From the NCBI GenBank assembly GCA_012962595.1, contig DTXE01000476.1, positions 1 to 6,976 on the forward strand: a stretch of 6,976 bases of DNA. The letters run 5' to 3'. Source of the stretch: Syntrophaceae bacterium. GTDB lineage: Bacteria; Desulfobacterota; DTXE01. Every line of letters starts with the position of its first letter. Position 1 is the stretch's first letter. Under the pieces are notes generated by a model, which saw only the letters and a program-made list of their open reading frames with translations, ran no database searches and was not told the DNA's origin. Both the position numbers and the translations under genes were made by a program. Of the stretch, positions 1-6,340 are shown one piece after another.

Positions 1-1068
1 TTGAAAGAAAAGGCCATTGCCCGTAAAGACGAAGTTACCAATCAATTTCTTAGGATATTAGAATACGCAGGAGACCCCAGAAATGGTATAAAGGCAGTAC
101 TCATTGCTGGTGACCTCTTTGACCATCATGATCCAGAATCTGATCTCATAGAAAAGGTACTTGTAGCGCTCAAGGCGCTTAATGATGCAGGAATACTTAC
201 CATAACCCTTCCCGGAACCCATGATGAGCTTAGTTATCCCAAATCGGTTTTTCAAGTTCAGCAAAACCGCTGGCCAGGACTTCTCATCACAAACCCCTTA
301 CCTGCCCATGTCACTACCGTCATCCTTGACGGTATCCCCTGCCATATTTATGGAATGGCCTTTACTGCTGGCTTAAGCCACCCCCCTTTTGATGGAATTA
401 AGACCATAGATGCCCCTGGAAAGCATATAGCCCTTTTTCATGGGACGCTTGATCCACCAGATCTTTTTCATGTAAAGGATCGGGATGTACCACTATTAAG
501 CAAACATCTCTTCCAGTCAGGGATGGACTATGTGGCCTTGGGACATTTCCACATTCCTAAAATCATGTCTAGCCAGGGATGCCTCATCGTATATCCAGGA
601 ATCATAGAAGGCAGAGGCTTTGATGAGCCAGGTGTAGGCCTTTTGACTATAGTAGACATGTCCAGCAGTAGGCCGGCTGTAGAGAAGGTCCCTTTTCCTG
701 GTCGTCGAATTGAAAGGCGCGAACTTAACCTAACCCATATTTCAGGCAACGAAGAGATCGAACTTAGACTTAAAGAGTTAGCCGACCCAGATCTCATTCT
801 CAAGGTTAAGTTAACAGGGATTGCTGAATTTATACCCAACCTTAGTCGTCTTACCGCAGCTCTCAGTCCCTCCTTCTATCATATAGCGTGGGAGGAAGAT
901 TTTTATGTCTTTGATAATCGGCGGGTTTTGGCCCTTAAGGATCAAAAGATAATAGAAGGCCTTTTGATCCAGAAACTACGTGAGCATTTAAAGCAGGCTA
1001 AAGATGAGCGTGAGAAACGGGTAATTGATCTAGCCATCCGAAAAGCACTTACGGCCTTTGAGAGATGA
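1..1068 (+). CDS. SbcD/Mre11/YhaO-like metallophosphoesterase (DNA repair nuclease subunit), 5' end outside window
   Basis: This is a calcineurin-like metallophosphoesterase of the SbcD/Mre11/YhaO type, expected to be the nuclease partner of the ATPase that follows. Counting from the first codon in the window, the visible motifs are GDLFD (37-41), GTHDE (72-76), the HG pair at 147-148 and GHFH (181-184), followed by YPG at 198-200 and a C-terminal cap region. The first family motif (DxH, usually in the first ten or so residues) is absent. The frame is open to base 1, so roughly 25 N-terminal codons probably lie upstream; the TTG at base 1 is only where the window begins. One oddity is motif III, which reads GTHD where the family has GNHD, so a metal-binding Asn is replaced by Thr. 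Its stop overlaps the next start (ATGA), which implies translational coupling. The family is clear; activity and exact substrate (double-strand ends or hairpins in homologues) are inferred. Confidence 0.88.
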   Translation: MKEKAIARKDEVTNQFLRILEYAGDPRNGIKAVLIAGDLFDHHDPESDLIEKVLVALKALNDAGILTITLPGTHDELSYPKSVFQVQQNRWPGLLITNPLPAHVTTVILDGIPCHIYGMAFTAGLSHPPFDGIKTIDAPGKHIALFHGTLDPPDLFHVKDRDVPLLSKHLFQSGMDYVALGHFHIPKIMSSQGCLIVYPGIIEGRGFDEPGVGLLTIVDMSSSRPAVEKVPFPGRRIERRELNLTHISGNEEIELRLKELADPDLILKVKLTGIAEFIPNLSRLTAALSPSFYHIAWEEDFYVFDNRRVLALKDQKIIEGLLIQKLREHLKQAKDEREKRVIDLAIRKALTAFER

Positions 1069-3548
1069 GACCAATGATCAAATTGCGCTCCTTAGAACTG
1101 GCTGGTTTCGGTATATTTAAGGATCCACAAATCTTCACCTTTTCTCCCTTTCATATAGAAATGAGGGCGAATGAGGAAGGTAAGTCTACTCTGATAAGTG
1201 GGCTTTTAGCCACCATTTTTGGTCTCACCAAGGAAGAGAAGAGAAGCTGGTATAATTGGGAGAAGCCATATCACTTTTATGGTGTTCTTATTTGGGAAAA
1301 GGACGGGGAAACTTATTACCTAAAGAGGGATTTTGAGAACGACCAGGTGGAATTAATAAAGGAGGGAAGGGACACCAAGGCCATATTATTTCAAGGAACA
1401 CACAAACCTTCTGGTCGTACCCCCACTCGCCGTCATTATGAGAGGTTAATGGAAGAGATTATGGGTGTAAACACCAAAGAAATGGCTAAGACTTTGTTCT
1501 GCGCAACCCAAGAGGAGATTACCATTGATCTGACCTCCCGCACCCTCCAAACCTTTGTCAGTGGAGAAGGCACAAGAGGTTACCAGGACGTTCTTGATGC
1601 CTTTGCTCACGAATTACAAACCATTACTAAAGAAACCAAGGGGATTGGAACATCTTCTGATAAAATCAAAGACAGGTTGCTGGAGAATCTTAAGAAAGAG
1701 TTGGATAGAATGCGTTTGGAATGGGAGGGAAGTAACCGGCTGTTACCGGAAAATCATGAGAAGAGAAGAGAGCTTCAACAGGTAGAACGGGATATTGCCG
1801 AGATAAAGAGAGAAAGAGAGAGGAAAGAACAATTTTTGAAATTATGGAATGACTGGGAGAGGCTCCGAGACGAAAAGGTAGATGCCCAAGAGAAACAGGG
1901 TACCTTAGAGCGAGCCATCAAGTCTTATCAACAGATTGAACAGAGATACCAAGATTTAAGAGATGCATTCCTGCACACTGGATTAGCTCGCTTCGAGGGA
2001 GCTCCCAAGGATTTGAGGGATCGACTTGAGGAACTTAAGCATCTGGAAAGGCAGGAAAGGAGGATACAGGATATCGATAACCAGATAGATGAGATTAAAG
2101 GATCCTTAGAGATAGAATGTAAGGACATCTTACATCTACCTTCAGATTACATCTCCCGGTTAAAGGATCTTAAGATAATGCGGCATGATAAGGAACAACT
2201 TGAAGAAAAAGTAGAGGATAGAGAAAGGCGAATGTATAGGCAGATTAGTGTGAGGAGAAAGCGACGATCCATATTTGTAGGTTTTATAACCGGGGTAATG
2301 GTTTTAGCATTGTCCTTGTTGTTTTATCCCCTGCTTAAATCTGCAGGCCTTGGGTTAATAGCCTCGGTTGCCATTGGCCTTCTTGCATATAAACTTCTAC
2401 CTCTTCCCTCACCGGATGTCTCTCTATCCCAGGAACTCTCATCCATTAAAGGGGAGCTGGAAGACATTGAACACAAATTGAGGCTGGCCGAGATGGACTT
2501 GGGGAAAAATGCTGCATTGGAAGAATCTAAGTGGGCGGATATGGAGGGACGCCTTAAACATAGAGATGGCTTGATTTCTAATCTTAACCAGCTTATACAA
2601 ATGAAAGAGCACCAGAAGGAAATTATGTTGAAAATCATGGAAGGTCGTAGGGCCCTAAGTGGCTATCTCTCAGGAGAAAACCAGTCAGCTGAAGTTACAT
2701 TGAAAGATCTGCGAGAATACGATGAAAGAATCAAAGACCTCTCCAGTCTCTCGGCCCGAATGACGGGTATCCTTCAGGGACAGGGGGCAAAATCCTTAGA
2801 GGACTTATATCAAAGGCAGATTGATGTTCAAAATAAGGTATTAAGGCTTACAAAGGAGATTGAAAACCTGGAAGTGAATTATCCTGCTCTCAAAGACTTA
2901 TCCCAAAGGGAAGTCTCCGAACAGCATCAGGAATTCGAGGCAATAAAACAGAGGATCAATTATCTGAAAAAACAATTGGAAGAAAAGGAGATCCATAAGG
3001 ACAGGTTACGTCATGATATTGCCCAGTTGAGTGGTAGGGGTTTGGTAAATATTGAAAACAAGAAGGAAGAAATTAAGGAGTTGGAGAGAAGGATTGAAGA
3101 AGTGGAGTTAGAGAGAGATGCCCTGATGCTGGTTTATGAGGTCTTAAGGGAGGCAATTACTGAATATCAGGCTACCTATAAGGACCGATTGGCACAAAGG
3201 ATTGGGCAATACTTCAAAACCTTTACCTTAAACCGTTATGGGAACATCTCATTAGATGATACCTTTGGAATTACTATATACCATCGAGATGGATATGAAC
3301 TGACTCCAGATCAACTGAGTCAAGGGGCGCGGGACCAGCTTTACCTAGCCTGTCGCCTGGCGGTTAATGAAATCCTGACAAGGGAAGGTGGCCCTAAGCT
3401 TCCCCTTATCTTCGATGACAGCTTTGTTCACTTTGATATGGAGCGTCTTAAAAGAGTAAAGGAGGCATTAGACATCATTTCTCAGCAACACCAGATTATA
3501 CTTTTGAGCCACGATGTATTGAAATTCCAGCACTGGGGGAAGATGTAA
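1065..3548 (+). CDS. SbcC/Rad50/YhaN-like ABC ATPase with membrane hairpin inside the coiled coil
   Basis: This is an SMC-like ATPase, partner of the upstream metallophosphoesterase. The N-terminal half-domain has RANEEGKST (34-42, Walker A) and a Q-loop around Q149 (ATQEE). Long charged coiled coils follow (about 190-395 and 450-725). The C-terminal half-domain has the signature LSQGARDQLY (751-760), Walker B LPLIFDD (779-785) and the H-loop LLSHD (813-817). In the middle, where Rad50/SbcC carry a CxxC zinc hook, there is instead a hydrophobic hairpin: about 403-423 and 426-447, preceded by RRKRR, which suggests cytoplasmic ends. I find no CxxC anywhere. The layout resembles Bacillus YhaN, which as I recall also has central membrane segments. 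Oddities are Arg34 in place of the first Walker A Gly, and Asp instead of Glu after the Walker B Asp. The start at 1065 overlaps the previous stop; ATG 1074 (giving MIKLRSLEL) is also plausible. The role as a membrane-tethered DNA-end-processing complex is inferred. Confidence 0.88.
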   Translation: MRPMIKLRSLELAGFGIFKDPQIFTFSPFHIEMRANEEGKSTLISGLLATIFGLTKEEKRSWYNWEKPYHFYGVLIWEKDGETYYLKRDFENDQVELIKEGRDTKAILFQGTHKPSGRTPTRRHYERLMEEIMGVNTKEMAKTLFCATQEEITIDLTSRTLQTFVSGEGTRGYQDVLDAFAHELQTITKETKGIGTSSDKIKDRLLENLKKELDRMRLEWEGSNRLLPENHEKRRELQQVERDIAEIKRERERKEQFLKLWNDWERLRDEKVDAQEKQGTLERAIKSYQQIEQRYQDLRDAFLHTGLARFEGAPKDLRDRLEELKHLERQERRIQDIDNQIDEIKGSLEIECKDILHLPSDYISRLKDLKIMRHDKEQLEEKVEDRERRMYRQISVRRKRRSIFVGFITGVMVLALSLLFYPLLKSAGLGLIASVAIGLLAYKLLPLPSPDVSLSQELSSIKGELEDIEHKLRLAEMDLGKNAALEESKWADMEGRLKHRDGLISNLNQLIQMKEHQKEIMLKIMEGRRALSGYLSGENQSAEVTLKDLREYDERIKDLSSLSARMTGILQGQGAKSLEDLYQRQIDVQNKVLRLTKEIENLEVNYPALKDLSQREVSEQHQEFEAIKQRINYLKKQLEEKEIHKDRLRHDIAQLSGRGLVNIENKKEEIKELERRIEEVELERDALMLVYEVLREAITEYQATYKDRLAQRIGQYFKTFTLNRYGNISLDDTFGITIYHRDGYELTPDQLSQGARDQLYLACRLAVNEILTREGGPKLPLIFDDSFVHFDMERLKRVKEALDIISQQHQIILLSHDVLKFQHWGKM

Positions 3549-3636
3549 CACAACGAGGAGTGGGGCCCAGTGTAGTGCCATTCCATACCCTAATACACTC
3601 TTAAGCAATTTCTAAAAACTCCTGTGTAATTTTTTC

Positions 3637-3666
3637 TTGACAAGTGATTTTAGGCCAAGGTAAATC
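3637..3666 (+). promoter_or_regulatory. Candidate sigma70-type promoter for the SH3b protein gene
   Basis: A perfect -35 hexamer TTGACA occupies 3637-3642. The -10 is poor: GTAAAT at 3660 (17-base spacer) or TAAATC at 3661 (18-base spacer), each matching three of six consensus positions. The predicted start of transcription would fall inside or beside the palindrome at 3672-3685, leaving a leader of about 30 bases before the ATG at 3706. A strong -35 with a weak -10 may mean activator dependence. The stretch between the ATPase stop and this promoter shows no convincing terminator. Confidence 0.4.
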
Positions 3667-3671
3667 CAACT

Positions 3672-3685
3672 AGTTCAATTGAACT
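3672..3685. promoter_or_regulatory. Perfect 14-bp palindrome AGTTCAATTGAACT, candidate operator
   Basis: The sequence AGTTCAATTGAACT equals its own reverse complement. It sits just downstream of the candidate -10 and 20 bases before the ATG of the SH3b gene, overlapping the expected transcription start. Its central ten bases, TTCAATTGAA, recur in the palindrome at 5136-5149 in front of the diguanylate cyclase gene. The adjoining AACT at 3668-3671 forms a second small palindrome (AACTAGTT, 3668-3675). The position suits a repressor site; the regulator is unknown. Confidence 0.5.
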
Positions 3686-3693
3686 TTTGCTAT

Positions 3694-3700
3694 AGGGAGG
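3694..3700 (+). promoter_or_regulatory. Shine-Dalgarno sequence that fixes the SH3b protein start
   Basis: AGGGAGG lies five bases before ATG 3706. This decides the start in favour of 3706 over the in-frame TTG at 3679, which sits inside the palindrome, has no ribosome-binding site and would put nine non-hydrophobic residues in front of the signal peptide. Confidence 0.8.
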
Positions 3701-3705
3701 CGGTT

Positions 3706-4140
3706 ATGAAAAGGGTGGTTTTTATAATTATTTCGTGCCTTTTCCTATGGAGCTCTATTTGTTGGGGAAAAATGGTTAGTGTTGGAAAAAATAAGGTGAA
3801 TGTCCGCTCTGGCCCAGGTACTAATTATGAGGTACTTTGGCAAGTCTATAAGGGTTATCCTGTTAAGATTTTGAAGAAGAAAGGAAATTGGGTAAAGACA
3901 GAAGATTATGAAAGAGATATTGGCTGGATTCATCAATCTCTTTTGTCAGAAATCCAAACAGTTATTGTAATTAAGGATAAAGTAAACATTCGTAAGGGCC
4001 CAGGGACTAATTACAGAGTGATCTTTCAGGCTGAAAAGGATGTGATTTTTCAATTGGTAGACCGAAAGGGAGATTGGTTAAAAGTACAACATAAGGATCG
4101 TGTGGGATGGATTCGAAGGGATCTGGTTTGGGGAGAATAA
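3706..4140 (+). CDS. Exported protein with two bacterial SH3 (SH3b type 3) domains
   Basis: This is a 144-residue protein starting at an ATG with a strong Shine-Dalgarno. Residues 1-21 form a signal peptide: MKR, then a hydrophobic stretch, with likely cleavage near CWG-K. Two tandem SH3b domains follow, at about 24-80 and 86-141. Each opens with the family hallmark (VNVRSGPGTNY at 31-41; VNIRKGPGTNY at 93-103) and closes with a GW[IV]-type strand (GWIHQSLL at 73-80; GWIRRDL at 134-140). No enzymatic domain is present. SH3b domains usually bind peptidoglycan or mediate envelope protein contacts, so a periplasmic or cell-surface role is expected; the ligand is not predictable. Cys19 lacks a lipobox, so it is probably not a lipoprotein. 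The gene is monocistronic, with its own promoter and palindrome. Its stop lies one base from the stop of the convergent diguanylate cyclase gene, with which it seems to share an operator sequence. Confidence 0.87.
   Translation: MKRVVFIIISCLFLWSSICWGKMVSVGKNKVNVRSGPGTNYEVLWQVYKGYPVKILKKKGNWVKTEDYERDIGWIHQSLLSEIQTVIVIKDKVNIRKGPGTNYRVIFQAEKDVIFQLVDRKGDWLKVQHKDRVGWIRRDLVWGE
3811..4013 (+). repeat. Direct repeat marking the duplicated SH3b unit
   Basis: GGCCCAGGTACTAATTA (3811-3827) and GGCCCAGGGACTAATTA (3997-4013) match at 16 of 17 bases and are 186 bases (62 codons) apart in the same frame, both encoding the GPGTNY segment of an SH3b domain. The flanking DNA is more diverged, so this reflects an internal domain duplication with a strongly conserved motif and not a mobile repeat. 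Confidence 0.6.
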
Positions 4141-4141
4141 G

Positions 4142-5086
4142 TCAACCCAGGTTGGAGATTTGCCAAACTCCGGGCTTGGTGCCTTTAATCATAATTTCAT
4201 GGGGGACTACCTTATTACCACCCCTTATCTTAGCTTTGTACATAGCATCATCTGCATATCTCACAAAATTCTCTAGATTAAAAGTGGGATTATATTCTGC
4301 TAGGCCAATGCTCATGGTGAGGTGTCTGCGTGTAACAGTGCCGTGTAACACCTTGGGATAAAAGGTGGTATTCTCAAAGACCTTTCTGATCCTATCTGCT
4401 ACAGAATAGGCCTCTATCCATCCAGTTTCTGGCAATATGACAGTAAATTCCTCTCCCCCATAGCGATAGGCAGTATCAACCCTCCGCACATTGTTACGAA
4501 TTATCTCACCCAATTTTTCCAGCACCTTATCTCCTTCTACATGCCCATGGGTGTCATTGTATCTTTTAAAGTTATCAATATCCAATAAGATTAGGGAAAG
4601 AGGAGCGTGATACCGCTTAGTTCTCTCTATTTCTTTTTCTAATTGGGAATAAAACTGTCTCCGATTATATAGCTGAGTGAGCTCATCGGTGATGGCCATC
4701 CGCTTAAGTTTGTCTTCCAATCTCTTTCTCATTGTGATTTCTCTTACTACCCCCAGAACAGCTCCCCTGCCATGGTATTCGAAGTGGACGAAGTCGATTT
4801 CTACATCAATAATCTTTCCATCTTTTCTTAGGGCCTTAAATTCACACCTGACTGTTTTTTCAGTACCCACCTCCATCCTTTTAATGGTCTCTGTGAGTAA
4901 TTCCATCTCCCCAGGAACAATGAGATCTCGGATGTCTCGATCTGTAAGCTCTTCATGAGTATAGCCAAAGATTCTCCGGAATTCTGGATTGGTAAATCTG
5001 AAGCGGCCACTCTGGATGACGTAGATACCATCAGTGCATTTTTCTACTAATACCTTATAGATTCCCTGGGTCTTCGAGTGTTCCAA
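4142..5086 (-). CDS. PAS-GGDEF diguanylate cyclase
   Basis: This enzyme makes cyclic di-GMP from two GTP. Read from TTG 5086 it has 314 residues. A PAS domain with PAC tail spans about 10-120 (TDGIYVI, FGYTHEELTDRD, RKDGKIIDVEIDF). A short linker helix (REITMRKRLEDKLKRMAITDELT) leads into a GGDEF domain at about 131-295. Key residues are LYNRR (139-143), the metal-binding LLDIDNF (167-173), the active-site loop GGEEF (210-214) and, five residues before it, the inhibitory I-site RRVD (201-204), so product feedback is expected. There are no membrane helices; the PAS domain presumably senses a cytosolic cue, and no cofactor ligand can be assigned. TTG 5086 is preferred because GAAGGGG lies five bases upstream. 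TTG 5134 is also in frame (330 residues), but it lies only about ten bases from the predicted transcription start and has its purine run one base away. The gene has its own promoter and a palindromic site. Confidence 0.9.
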   Translation of the reverse strand: MEHSKTQGIYKVLVEKCTDGIYVIQSGRFRFTNPEFRRIFGYTHEELTDRDIRDLIVPGEMELLTETIKRMEVGTEKTVRCEFKALRKDGKIIDVEIDFVHFEYHGRGAVLGVVREITMRKRLEDKLKRMAITDELTQLYNRRQFYSQLEKEIERTKRYHAPLSLILLDIDNFKRYNDTHGHVEGDKVLEKLGEIIRNNVRRVDTAYRYGGEEFTVILPETGWIEAYSVADRIRKVFENTTFYPKVLHGTVTRRHLTMSIGLAEYNPTFNLENFVRYADDAMYKAKIRGGNKVVPHEIMIKGTKPGVWQISNLG

Positions 5087-5091
5087 ATTAA

Positions 5092-5098
5092 CCCCTTC
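5092..5098 (-). promoter_or_regulatory. Shine-Dalgarno for the diguanylate cyclase (start-deciding)
   Basis: On the minus strand GAAGGGG is followed by TTAAT and then TTG at 5086-5084, a five-base spacing. It supports a start 16 codons inside the longest open frame, and the resulting N-terminus leads straight into the PAS domain. Confidence 0.6.
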
Positions 5099-5135
5099 GT
5101 TTATCAGGTATGCTGAGTAAAGCGTGTTTTCCAAA

Positions 5136-5149
5136 CCTTCAATTGAAGG
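5136..5149. promoter_or_regulatory. Perfect 14-bp palindrome CCTTCAATTGAAGG, candidate operator
   Basis: CCTTCAATTGAAGG equals its own reverse complement and begins two bases after the predicted -10 of the diguanylate cyclase promoter, so it covers the expected transcription start. It shares the ten-base core TTCAATTGAA with the palindrome in front of the SH3b gene (3672-3685), in an equivalent position. I see no third copy of the core in the window. If transcribed in full it could also form a short RNA hairpin, but the perfect self-complementarity leaves no loop, so a dimeric protein site is the better reading. Confidence 0.55.
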
Positions 5150-5151
5150 AG

Positions 5152-5180
5152 TTCATATCACTTTTTCCAGTTCCTGTCAA
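5152..5180 (-). promoter_or_regulatory. Sigma70-type promoter for the diguanylate cyclase gene
   Basis: On the minus strand TTGACA (5180-5175) is a perfect -35. A 17-base spacer follows, then TATGAA (5157-5152), matching four of six -10 positions. Transcription would start near 5145, inside the palindrome, giving a leader of about 58 bases before TTG 5086. It separates the cyclase gene from the upstream minus-strand pair, although read-through from that pair is possible because no good terminator precedes it. Confidence 0.6.
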
Positions 5181-5262
5181 CCCTTTTACCTATAAAAAGC
5201 CACTATCGAAGGCAGAAATGTTGTACCATCTTCACAGGTCGCCCACGGGAACTGTTATTCAT

Positions 5263-6309
5263 CTAATGGGGAGGATTTAGAGATTGGGACAGGATATCCC
5301 ATTTTTTTCTATCAAGGTATGGAAAGGTAAAGATAATAATGCCGGAAGAGGGTGGATTCAAACCAGCATGGATAGCCTCTCTAAACTCTGCAGATGTAAT
5401 ATTCTCAGCTTGAATGATGGGATAAACAGGTTTCTTTGTCTGCATTGAAAAATAATCGGTTATCTCACTTATCCACGTAACTGGCCTTCCACACATCTCA
5501 TGATAAACCATAGGTGAGAAGGCATCTACATATGGAGACATCTTTTCAAAATCCTGAGCCACACCCCAAATAATAGCCTCTCCAAAATCACCTTTTCGCC
5601 AAGGAACAGCAAATATGCCTAATAGGGTCTTGGGTCTAACTTCAGATATTACCTTTCTCACATCCCTTACAAATGAGATTATTTGATCGCTTCGCCATTT
5701 GTTCCAGGTAGAGTCATAAAATTTCAAAATCCAGTTAGCCTTTTCTTCCACCGTAGTCAAATTATAGGGGAACTTAACATTAGTGTCCTGGGAGAATTTG
5801 GTAAGGCAATTGGTACAAAAGCAGGTTCTTTGTATATTTGGGTTTTTTACCTCCCATTTAGTGGGATATCGAATAAAATCCAGCCATATTCCGTCTACAG
5901 GGTATTCCTTAAGTAGGTTGCTAATTTCATCTAGTTTTCTCTGTCTGTAAGGTTCATTGGTAGGACAGAGCCCACCGTATCCATCCATTGAATCTAACGG
6001 TTTACCTGTGTGGGTTATGGGGCGAAGTTCCGGAAACTGATTCCAGGGGCCTACTCCACCAAAGACATTGATAGAAAAGAAAACACGCAAACCATTTTTG
6101 TGAAGGGCATCGATTAGCCTCTTATCCTTTACCACAAAGGCGCTATTAACTCCGGTCTCTTTTAGTCTTTCTACAGTTTGGTTGATTTTGTCGACTTGAG
6201 AGACATTGACTCCATAGATTGCCTTCATTACAAATGAATCCCCTGTGGTTAACGAGATGCTACCTAGGATTAAATAAATAGACAATATGGATAGATGGAC
6301 AAAGAGCAT
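5263..6309 (-). CDS. Secreted putative glycoside hydrolase (TIM-barrel, GHL/DUF4015-like)
   Basis: This is a 348-residue protein with an N-terminal hydrophobic signal segment (about 4-22, MLFVHLSILS onward) and then a single TIM-barrel-like domain. The features resemble the hypothetical glycosyl hydrolase families: LCPTNEPYR (114-122), strand motif DGIWLDFIRYP (139-149) with Asp144 as the likely catalytic or substrate-binding acid, a cysteine cluster CFCTNC (163-168), and FSPMVYHEM (264-272) at a later barrel strand. Expected location is periplasmic or extracellular. The substrate is unknown, and hydrolase activity is inferred from fold motifs only. ATG 6309 is the first start after an in-frame TAA, but its ribosome-binding site is weak (GATAAAAG). 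The gene follows the DUF362 gene by 31 bases and is probably in its transcript. I cannot choose the exact family (GHL6, GHL10 or DUF4015) by eye. Confidence 0.75.
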   Translation of the reverse strand: MLFVHLSILSIYLILGSISLTTGDSFVMKAIYGVNVSQVDKINQTVERLKETGVNSAFVVKDKRLIDALHKNGLRVFFSINVFGGVGPWNQFPELRPITHTGKPLDSMDGYGGLCPTNEPYRQRKLDEISNLLKEYPVDGIWLDFIRYPTKWEVKNPNIQRTCFCTNCLTKFSQDTNVKFPYNLTTVEEKANWILKFYDSTWNKWRSDQIISFVRDVRKVISEVRPKTLLGIFAVPWRKGDFGEAIIWGVAQDFEKMSPYVDAFSPMVYHEMCGRPVTWISEITDYFSMQTKKPVYPIIQAENITSAEFREAIHAGLNPPSSGIIIFTFPYLDRKKWDILSQSLNPPH

Positions 6310-6340
6310 CTTTTATCGGAATACCAAATAATCTAGTCTA

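Noticed and set aside
528..839. Long minus-strand open frame inside the nuclease gene, and similar antisense frames at 2324-2638 and 4677-4958
   Set aside because: They lie wholly within well-supported genes on the other strand, have no recognisable domains or ribosome-binding sites, and show low-complexity Ser/Leu-rich translations typical of antisense shadows.
1065..3548. Defence-island interpretation of the nuclease/ATPase pair
   Set aside because: The neighbours are housekeeping-like or envelope/signalling genes with no mobile elements, toxin genes or other defence genes in view; the YhaO/YhaN-like repair-pair explanation is sufficient.
3553..3635. Possible terminator after the ATPase gene (AGGAGT/ACTCCT and TACAC/GTGTA pairs before a T-run at 3630)
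   Set aside because: Stems are only 5-6 bases with loops of about 25 or more bases, and the GGGGCCC stretch has no loop; not a credible intrinsic terminator.
3672..3685. Gram-positive type SOS (LexA) box
   Set aside because: The half-sites are GTTC-N4-GAAC, opposite in order to GAAC-N4-GTTC, and neither regulated gene is a damage-response gene.
3736..3762. Lipoprotein signal in the SH3b protein (IIS-C11 resembles a lipobox)
   Set aside because: The hydrophobic stretch continues after Cys11 (LFLWSSI), and the segment before it is too short for a signal-peptidase II substrate; Cys19 has no lipobox at all.
4107..4361. Plus-strand open frame across the convergent stops
   Set aside because: It overlaps the end of the SH3b gene and the conserved C-terminal GGDEF region in antisense, with no signal for translation.
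5196..5215. Minus-strand GCC...GGC followed by TTTTT, possible terminator of the glycosidase-like gene
   Set aside because: The stem is three base pairs only; too weak to call.
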